The position numbers and the translations under genes are program-made. A DNA stretch of 11,123 nucleotides from the NCBI GenBank assembly GCA_965372135.1, contig CBDVBD010000112.1:1-11123 (forward strand), written 5' to 3'. Source of the stretch: CBDVBD01 sp965372135. GTDB lineage: Bacteria; Electryoneota; RPQS01; CBDVBD01. Of this stretch, positions 1-5,392 are shown piece by piece; within the stretch, counting starts at the first letter, position 1, and every line of letters starts with the position of its first letter. A model generated the notes under the pieces. The model saw only the letters and a list, made by a program, of their open reading frames with translations. It was not told where the DNA came from and made no database searches.

Positions 1-3000
1 CAACGAAAACAGCCCCTTGGAAATACTGACAATGTCTCCTAACCGCTGACCGGGAATCTGTGCCATAACCGGCATTAAGATCTGCTGATATCTAATACCT
101 ATTTGGAACCAACCCAACGACACCGATCCATAAACAGCGATGGCACCGTTATTATTGTGTTGTAAAAATTCCTCGCCCAGCAGCTCCTCATCACCGGGAG
201 CTTCCCTGCCGTCAAACGCACAGATATAGCAGGTAAAATTGGTTACAAACGGCAAATTGTAGGCATTCTGCATTGAAGCGACATCCCGCGTCAACCATAA
301 AGTCCCCAAACTGGTTCCTCCGGACCAGGTTCCTCCGGCTCCATGCCCATTATAAATGCTGACCACTTGCGCCTCTTCCTGTTGGTTAAACAAATCCAAC
401 AGTTCAAGGGTACCTCCAGACCAAATACGACCGGTGTCTTGTTCCAAGTGTTGGGTAAAGATGTAATCGGGCAAGGTTCCCATAATCTGGCGGGTGGCTT
501 CGACAAAATTGGCTTGAAGACTCCCCTCACTGTTGATAAACAGAAAAGAATTCCTCCACGGTCCGAATGAGCTTTCTTTTTCGTATCTGATGATTTTCTG
601 GCAGGTATTATCTAATTCCCATCGGTTACGGCATGGAATACGTCCGATACCGATATCGGGGAACATGTCATTCCCGGAAATCAAACTGTAGTTGTAATCA
701 CTGGGATACCATCCGGATTCATATCCGTTTTCGTACATGGAAGGGACCCAACAATCTCCGAAACCAGTGAGGTTTTTCATGTCGTAGACGAGGTCTCCGA
801 CCAATAAAACCTGTTCCGGCGGGAGGTTCCAATTGTAGTAGGCATAATCCAGGAAGTCCTTGATGGCGTAGGGGCTAAGTATACCGTGGTTGAATTCATC
901 ATAGATTTCCACGGTGGATACTAACAGTGTGTCGTAGTCGTCCGGTGGGGAAGCGCGGTGTAACATCAAAGAATCGAGCCAGGTGTTACCGAGGAAGGAG
1001 GGATGAGCGATGACGACATAATTGGCGCCTTGGTAGGGTGCTTTTAGTCTGCCGGTGGTGGTGTTTGGGCGGATGGAATCGGGGGACATTTTCTGGGACT
1101 GTGTGAGGGCTAAGTATTCGACGTGTTCAGTAATATAGTCTTGAAATTGTACGACATAACTATTAATCCCTGCACCCGGATCCTCAATCCATTCCATCTG
1201 GAAATTAGTAATAACCGATTGACCCAATTTATAGATTGAGATGTCCTCGGTTTGAAAGTTGTCAAGCTGGAAATAGTATAAAGTGTCGATAGGGTATCCC
1301 TCGGGAGTAATGGTTCCAGTATGACCCCACTCAAATCCAGCAGGAGCATTGAAATTCAATTTGTTGTTATGGGCTCTAAAAAACCGGGGATAACTAATTT
1401 CAAACCAATTCAGCAAAACTGTGTCATTAGGACCATCGGGTGTATCCCCTGGGCAGAAAATTGTCAGGATGTTAGTCCCATGAACAATTGCTCTTTGTGA
1501 AATGCCTCCTTCCGGAATATCCCGTGTGTCCACTACTATCGGTGTCTGGTTACGCCAATGTTGGGAAGTCCAAGGCTGTCCGGAGGAGGTACCTAACTCT
1601 AATGCTTCAGAGGATAGGTCGTTGAGGATCGCCCAGGCATGATGAGTGCCCCAGTGACCACCTACGGAGAATGTCAGTCCGGTCATGGCGATGCGAATGT
1701 GTGTGGAATCAAAAGCGAGGGTATCCGGATAGTAGAGCTGCACGTCATAAGTTCTGGTTTCCAGACCGCTGATCCCGTTATCCATAAACCAATGATCCTG
1801 CATGGTTTCTAATTCGGCAGCGGAGAACCGTTGAAAGTTCCCGTTGTATTCCCGGTGCACGGTGCTGATAAAGTTATCCGGGAAATGGAACATTGGTTGT
1901 ATTGTTATTGTTGTTTCTACTGTATAAGTTGTATCACTAGTCCATGTTGTGTCATAAGTCACTATTTCCTGCCACATTTCTAATGAGTCCGGAGCGCAGG
2001 ATTGTTCTATCAACCGTAATCCCTGAGGTGCCCCGGAATACATATAACTCAGCCAGTACACATTGATGTCGCTGAAAGGATCATCATACATGTCGGGATA
2101 CTGGTCGATGAATGTTTCTCGATTAGGAATGGCATAGAATTCGATGAAGTCTGTGGGATCGAAGCGCCCGTCGGTTTCTCCGGAAACATATATGGGAACG
2201 TCTTCGCCTTTATTTTGCAGTCGCAGGTATCGGGGATCGATGGTCAAAATCGGCACGCCGGCTGCGAACAAGTCCTGGTAAGTGATGCGGTACAGCCCCT
2301 CTTCGCTGATGTAGATCTTATAGTCATCGGGACCGAAACTGGTAGTCGGTACTGCGGGCAGTTGCCGATCCTTTTCCCGGGCGAAAACAGTGCCTCCCAG
2401 CGGACCCAGCATGTTGGCAAGTGTGCTCTGTTCGGTTTTGGACAGGGGGCGGGAATCGATGGGATTGGGACGTGCTCCCTGAAAATTGACCCTGATAACC
2501 ACCTGTGTCACCAATATCCCGCGACCGGTGATCGGATTGACCCGGAGTGGGTACACAGTAAGCGCCGCCAGGCGATGACCGCGCCACAGCCCTGATTCTC
2601 CCACGGTAATCCATTCCTGCGGATAATAGGCGTTTCGATAGATGTCCGGTCGGGGCGGGGTTCGGGATTGCCCTTGAAAGTCCACCTTGGTGTCTTCCGG
2701 TGTGCGCGCCAGTTCGGATACCTTCACCTCCTGCTTATCCACACTGAGCACCTGCACCCTGGCTTCCTCGCCCGGAAGCTGCAGTAGTTGCACCAGTACC
2801 GGCAATTCGGGACCACCAGCGTCCAGGGTGGAAACTGTCCCGTCGATGGACGGACGCCGCACGGTTCTTCCCCCTTGTTCCGTGGTGCTCCATTCCAAAT
2901 CCCCGAATTGGATTTCGATGGTGACCCCGGCGGTGGTATGCTCTGACGCATGGATTCGCGTCTTGGTGTTGGGAGGGGATATCGCCCGTTGCGTGGTTGG

Positions 3001-3210
3001 CAGGGGTTGTGCAGGTGTTAGGTAAGGGGATGTCCTGGTGGTGGATTGCGGAGTGGTCCGGCGATCACTGTCGGTGGATCGTTTCTTGTTGGATGCTGTC
3101 CGTTCCTGCCCCCATACTAACGGGAACAGCATTCCCAAGCACAATCCCACCACTGCCAGGATTCGTAACGCCGTGGTCCAACTTCCCCAACGTTGTCGTA
3201 ATGTTTTCAT
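1..3210 (-). CDS. Secreted C25-family (gingipain/PorU-like) cysteine peptidase, 3' end outside the window
   Basis: This open frame runs 1070 codons from the ATG at 3210 to the left edge without a stop, so its C-terminus is missing. Residues 1-34 form a signal peptide (basic start, core LRILAVVGLCLGMLF, likely cut near VWG/QE). Residues 35-80 are a Ser/Thr/Pro-rich linker. About 84-245 resembles a C25 propeptide, including a LYRG-like WRGHRLAALTVYPLRVNP stretch. At about 296-365 comes the YKIYISEEGLYRITYQDL module common in C25 proteins of the FCB group. A Thr-rich patch lies near 416-440. The peptidase domain starts near 727 (ANYVVIAHPSFL). The expected catalytic His is H956 (YNGHGAGGTW) and Cys is C994 (FTCYICAFD), 38 residues apart, followed by GEEFLQ and GAIAVYGS; both look intact. 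The family cleaves proteins outside the cell or, as PorU, acts as T9SS sortase. Cargo peptidase versus PorU cannot be decided without the C-terminus. An in-frame ATG at 3249 would add 13 residues but gives a poorer signal peptide. Neither start has a Shine-Dalgarno. Confidence 0.9.
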   Translation of the reverse strand, partial: MKTLRQRWGSWTTALRILAVVGLCLGMLFPLVWGQERTASNKKRSTDSDRRTTPQSTTRTSPYLTPAQPLPTTQRAISPPNTKTRIHASEHTTAGVTIEIQFGDLEWSTTEQGGRTVRRPSIDGTVSTLDAGGPELPVLVQLLQLPGEEARVQVLSVDKQEVKVSELARTPEDTKVDFQGQSRTPPRPDIYRNAYYPQEWITVGESGLWRGHRLAALTVYPLRVNPITGRGILVTQVVIRVNFQGARPNPIDSRPLSKTEQSTLANMLGPLGGTVFAREKDRQLPAVPTTSFGPDDYKIYISEEGLYRITYQDLFAAGVPILTIDPRYLRLQNKGEDVPIYVSGETDGRFDPTDFIEFYAIPNRETFIDQYPDMYDDPFSDINVYWLSYMYSGAPQGLRLIEQSCAPDSLEMWQEIVTYDTTWTSDTTYTVETTITIQPMFHFPDNFISTVHREYNGNFQRFSAAELETMQDHWFMDNGISGLETRTYDVQLYYPDTLAFDSTHIRIAMTGLTFSVGGHWGTHHAWAILNDLSSEALELGTSSGQPWTSQHWRNQTPIVVDTRDIPEGGISQRAIVHGTNILTIFCPGDTPDGPNDTVLLNWFEISYPRFFRAHNNKLNFNAPAGFEWGHTGTITPEGYPIDTLYYFQLDNFQTEDISIYKLGQSVITNFQMEWIEDPGAGINSYVVQFQDYITEHVEYLALTQSQKMSPDSIRPNTTTGRLKAPYQGANYVVIAHPSFLGNTWLDSLMLHRASPPDDYDTLLVSTVEIYDEFNHGILSPYAIKDFLDYAYYNWNLPPEQVLLVGDLVYDMKNLTGFGDCWVPSMYENGYESGWYPSDYNYSLISGNDMFPDIGIGRIPCRNRWELDNTCQKIIRYEKESSFGPWRNSFLFINSEGSLQANFVEATRQIMGTLPDYIFTQHLEQDTGRIWSGGTLELLDLFNQQEEAQVVSIYNGHGAGGTWSGGTSLGTLWLTRDVASMQNAYNLPFVTNFTCYICAFDGREAPGDEELLGEEFLQHNNNGAIAVYGSVSLGWFQIGIRYQQILMPVMAQIPGQRLGDIVSISKGLFSL

Positions 3211-3242
3211 ACCCAGTGTGTTTGATCTCGAGCTATTTCCCA

Positions 3243-3268
3243 ATGACATTATTTTGATGAAATGTCAT
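3243..3268. promoter_or_regulatory. Perfect 8-bp inverted repeat, ATGACATT-N10-AATGTCAT
   Basis: The two arms (3243-3250 and 3261-3268) are exact reverse complements separated by 10 bases. The element sits 33-58 bases upstream of the chosen start of the C25 peptidase. It could be a dyad operator for a dimeric regulator or a hairpin in the mRNA leader; its AT-rich arms and lack of a following T-run argue against a terminator. An alternative in-frame ATG for the peptidase (3249) lies inside one arm. No regulator is identifiable from the sequence. Confidence 0.45.
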
Positions 3269-3358
3269 CTATCAAATGCAGAAAGCCGGAACAGGTGATT
3301 GTTCCGAATGCATGGATTATTGGGATATAGATCCAAGGGTTTGTTCGTTCGTATTATT

Positions 3359-3436
3359 GTAACCAGAAAATATATCAAAAATAACAAAATTTGTCAAGGC
3401 TTATTTGTAACCGTTTCTCTGGGATTTTCTGGTTAC
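3359..3436. repeat. Perfect 13-bp inverted repeat with 52-bp spacer, plus a third half-site
   Basis: GTAACCAGAAAAT at 3359-3371 is exactly mirrored by ATTTTCTGGTTAC at 3424-3436. A further GTAACC at 3407-3412 lies within the spacer, in the same orientation as the left arm and facing the right arm. The element lies 149-226 bases upstream of the C25 gene. Possible roles are paired binding sites for a regulator, a long-armed RNA structure, or the remains of a small mobile element's ends. No transposase-like frame is present in the 52-base spacer, which is too short to encode one. Confidence 0.5.
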
Positions 3437-3672
3437 CACTATAGTTCTACTAATAACAACGTGGGGATTATGCAACCTCCTTGGGTGTGATTGATGGATG
3501 TTTGGCGGGCTCTTTCCGTGGTGGGATAGTGATCTTTAAGATATGTGTCATAATATCGAGGTGTTTACTTATCGGGTTAGGATATATCAAATCTAAAAAG
3601 TATCGAGAGACCATTATGTAAAATGTCTGCCCATAATACTCCGATCTATCTTATTAAGTTCCCATTTTATGC

Positions 3673-5022
3673 CTACACCTTCCGTTCCAGCCATTTGCCT
3701 CGACGGTACCATACCCCAATAAAGATTGTCCCCAAGGCGTTGGCAAAAACAATCGCCCACCACACTCCGTTTTGATTTAAGTGCAGCACCTTGGTTATAA
3801 ATAGGATCAATGGAATTTCCAATACCCAGGCGGTGATGATTCCGGTCACCATCGGCGGGACGGTGTCTCCAGCTCCGGTGAAGACCTCCTCAATCATGAT
3901 AATCACTGCGAACATTGGAAGCGCCAGCGCTTGGATGCGTAGAAGGGTGGATCCCAATGCCACTAATTCCGTATCCTGGAAGAAAAACCGGACAATTGAC
4001 GGCGCGAAAATCGCCGTAAGAGCCCCGAATACCACCAACAATCCGGTTGCCAGCGCGATGGATTGGTTGGATGTCCGCCAGGCTCGTTGTTTCTTCCCGG
4101 CGCCCAAGTTGTGCCCGATTAGGCTGGCGGTGCCCAAACCCATCCCCACCACCACCATTATCCCGATATGGGCAATCCGATTTCCCACTCCGTATGCCGC
4201 CACCACATTGGTCCCGAACACCGCCACCAGCGCCATGATCACCGACCGTGATAGCGAAAAGGAAATGGAGCTAATTCCCGCAGGAAGTCCGATCCGGACA
4301 ATCTGCCACATCCGGGACAGCCGGATCGGAATTTTGCTTTTAATGTGGAATCGAATATTGGTAAACCCCCCGTAGAATATCACCATGCCGGTAACAAAGG
4401 TCAGGGAATATGCGATCACTGACGCCACTGCTGCTCCTTGGATCCCCATCTTTGGAAATCCTAACCATCCAAATATCAGCAACGGATCCAGGACTACATT
4501 CAGAGCAGTTCCAGCCAGCATGACCACCATGGCTTTATTGGGATCGCCCACTCCCCGCAGCGCTGTGTACACCGTGTAACTTGGCATGTACACTACCATC
4601 CCCAATGCCAATATGCGACCATATTGTACTCCTAACGTGATGACCTCGCAACTCCCCCCTAATATCCTCATACCAATTTCCGCTAATAGGAATCCCAACC
4701 CTCCGAAAAAAAGTCCGCATGCCAGCTTCAAAAGCAGGGTTTCCTTGATGGCGGTTTCCACACTGTGGTAGTTCTTTTCCCCGTATCGCCGTGAAATCAC
4801 CGACACCGATCCGGTACCCACGATCTGATTCGACGAACCCAACACCCAAAAAAACGTCCCGAAAATGGTCACCGCCGCCACTTCCGGTGCTCCCAGTTTC
4901 GCCAGCCAGAACATGTCTGCCAAATCGTAGATGGTTCCCGACAGGAAGCCGATCATGGACGGTAATCCCATCCGGAGGATACTGCCGATTACGCTGCCTT
5001 CTGTGTGATCTCGTACCGCCAT
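3673..5022 (-). CDS. MATE-family multidrug efflux antiporter
   Basis: This complete 449-residue protein has the normal length for MATE exporters, inner-membrane proteins that expel cationic drugs or metabolites in exchange for Na+ or H+. It is strongly hydrophobic with about 12 membrane segments in two homologous halves. The first half shows IYDLADMFWLAKLG (31-44), ALRGVGDPNKAM (154-165) and LNVVLDPLLIFG (174-185). The second shows VAAYGVGNRI (274-283), GHNLGAGKKQRAW (304-316) and the mirrored GAGDTVPPM (383-391). D36 in the first helix is at a typical acidic position. The pattern suits the DinF-like branch better than NorM, but I hold that loosely. The start is fixed by a TAA three codons upstream in frame (TAA TGC AAG ATG). 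No Shine-Dalgarno is visible, and the leader carries a promoter and hairpin listed separately. It is divergent from sprA and 462 bases from the C25 gene; no functional tie to secretion is evident. Substrate unknown. Confidence 0.95.
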   Translation of the reverse strand: MAVRDHTEGSVIGSILRMGLPSMIGFLSGTIYDLADMFWLAKLGAPEVAAVTIFGTFFWVLGSSNQIVGTGSVSVISRRYGEKNYHSVETAIKETLLLKLACGLFFGGLGFLLAEIGMRILGGSCEVITLGVQYGRILALGMVVYMPSYTVYTALRGVGDPNKAMVVMLAGTALNVVLDPLLIFGWLGFPKMGIQGAAVASVIAYSLTFVTGMVIFYGGFTNIRFHIKSKIPIRLSRMWQIVRIGLPAGISSISFSLSRSVIMALVAVFGTNVVAAYGVGNRIAHIGIMVVVGMGLGTASLIGHNLGAGKKQRAWRTSNQSIALATGLLVVFGALTAIFAPSIVRFFFQDTELVALGSTLLRIQALALPMFAVIIMIEEVFTGAGDTVPPMVTGIITAWVLEIPLILFITKVLHLNQNGVWWAIVFANALGTIFIGVWYRRGKWLERKV

Positions 5023-5060
5023 CTTGCATTAATCCCGTGAAGCCGTTACACACAAAAAAG

Positions 5061-5116
5061 TCCCGCCGAGCTTATCCAAATAAGAACCCTTAAAAATAAA
5101 AAATCACTCGGCTGGA
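5061..5116 (-). terminator. Terminator-like hairpin with T-run in the MATE leader (candidate attenuator)
   Basis: On the minus strand TCC-A-GCCGAG (5116-5107) pairs with CTCGGC-G-GGA (5070-5061): nine pairs with one mismatch, enclosing a 36-base AT-rich loop. It is followed within three bases by TTTTTT (5059-5054). The whole structure lies between the predicted MATE transcription start (about 5126) and its ATG at 5022. This is the layout of a premature terminator controlling the gene. The loop is long for a simple intrinsic terminator, so alternative folding or a ligand-binding leader is possible; I do not recognise a known riboswitch class. Confidence 0.45.
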
Positions 5117-5132
5117 ACTTTTCAATGGATAG

Positions 5133-5163
5133 CAAATATAATAAAATAGTCGTAGTGAATCAA
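5133..5163 (-). promoter_or_regulatory. Bacteroidota-type promoter for the MATE gene
   Basis: On the minus strand TTG (5163-5161) is followed by exactly 20 bases and then TATATTTG (5140-5133). This fits the known Bacteroidota housekeeping promoter (TTTG or TTG, 19-21 bases, TAnnTTTG). Transcription would start near 5126, giving a leader of roughly 100 bases before the MATE ATG. The match is complete in the conserved positions. It is also a phylogenetic hint that the host uses a Bacteroidota-like sigma factor. Confidence 0.6.
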
Positions 5164-5185
5164 GGATTTTTACAAGAATTTAACC

Positions 5186-5195
5186 AAAGGAGGTG
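5186..5195 (+). other. Consensus Shine-Dalgarno sequence without a matching gene
   Basis: AAAGGAGGTG is a full match to the 16S anti-Shine-Dalgarno core, yet the sprA ATG is almost 200 bases downstream. The only nearby in-frame candidates are a GTG overlapping the motif (24 codons to TAA) and a CTG four bases after GGAGG (17 codons), neither a credible gene. A leader peptide, a ribosome-binding decoy, or chance are all possible. Confidence 0.3.
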
Positions 5196-5225
5196 CTCTG
5201 GCAGAGAAGATTTGGCGTTTTTTAC

Positions 5226-5256
5226 TTGATTTTGCATGGGATTTTTCCTAATTTTA
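5226..5256 (+). promoter_or_regulatory. Weak candidate promoter for sprA
   Basis: TTG at 5226-5228 is followed after 20 bases by TAATTTTA at 5249-5256, matching the Bacteroidota TTG-N20-TAnnTTTG form except for the final G. It is correctly oriented, about 135 bases upstream of the sprA ATG, and is followed by a dyad and a direct repeat that could be operators. The AT-rich surroundings make chance matches likely. Confidence 0.25.
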
Positions 5257-5269
5257 AAGATTCATAAAA

Positions 5270-5293
5270 TATCGGACCCAAATGGCTCCGATA
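5270..5293. promoter_or_regulatory. 7-bp inverted repeat TATCGGA-N10-TCCGATA upstream of sprA
   Basis: The arms at 5270-5276 and 5287-5293 are perfect complements with a 10-base spacer. It lies about 100 bases before the sprA start and just downstream of the candidate promoter, where a repressor or a leader hairpin could act. The arm and spacer geometry resembles the ATGACATT dyad before the C25 gene, though the sequence differs. No T-run follows, so a terminator is unlikely. Confidence 0.4.
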
Positions 5294-5321
5294 AGAGGAG
5301 TTCTCTACCCTGTCTTTCACC

Positions 5322-5364
5322 CTAATAATCGTAGGTTCCGAAGAACTTAGCGCCAATAATCGTA
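5322..5364 (+). repeat. Direct repeat C[T/C]AATAATCGTA, two copies 31 bp apart
   Basis: CTAATAATCGTA at 5322-5333 and CCAATAATCGTA at 5353-5364 agree in 11 of 12 bases. The 31-base period is close to three helical turns, which would put both copies on the same face of the DNA. They end 28 bases before the sprA ATG. This spacing suits paired regulator binding, or a repeated element in the mRNA leader. Confidence 0.4.
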
Positions 5365-5392
5365 ATCTGCTCTCAAACCGGTAATCAGAGGG

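Larger units (their letters stand above)
3211..3672. other. 462-base intergenic region between the MATE gene and the C25 peptidase gene
   Basis: Both flanking genes are on the minus strand, so this stretch is the downstream region of the MATE gene and the leader/promoter region of the C25 gene. The size suggests separate transcription rather than a tight operon. It is AT-rich and holds two inverted repeats (listed separately) and a Shine-Dalgarno-like AAGGAGGT on the minus strand at 3475-3482 with no start codon at a usable distance. Short open frames exist on the plus strand but none has recognisable protein character. I found no convincing GC-rich hairpin plus T-run for terminating the MATE transcript, and no TTG-N19-21-TAnnTTTG promoter for the C25 gene; two TAnnTTTG matches lack the upstream TTG. 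Confidence 0.6.

Noticed and set aside
3243..3268. Intrinsic terminator
   Set aside because: The stem is AT-rich, the loop is 10 bases and no T-run follows on either strand; a dyad binding site is more likely.
3376..3383. TATTTTTG (minus strand) as a promoter element for the C25 gene
   Set aside because: It fits TAnnTTTG but there is no TTG 19-21 bases upstream. TAGATTTG at 3595-3588 fails for the same reason.
3359..3436. An insertion sequence or MITE
   Set aside because: The arms suit terminal repeats, but I see no target-site duplication beside them and only one copy in this window, so a mobile element is not supported.
3299..3490. A 63-codon plus-strand frame in the intergenic gap
   Set aside because: It runs across the 13-bp inverted repeat, has no ribosome site and no protein-like pattern I recognise.
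3791..4375. A 194-codon plus-strand open frame
   Set aside because: It is antisense to the MATE gene, which has clear family motifs throughout; the plus-strand translation looks like a shadow rich in Pro, Thr and Arg.
4535..5053. A 172-codon minus-strand frame starting at an ATG a few bases before the MATE start
   Set aside because: It overlaps the MATE N-terminus in another frame and yields no membrane pattern; the MATE frame is the real one.
5187..5269. Leader peptide starting at GTG 5194 or CTG 5198
   Set aside because: The GTG overlaps the Shine-Dalgarno core and the CTG is four bases away; products of 24 and 17 codons have no supporting evidence. Kept only as a finding about the orphan motif.
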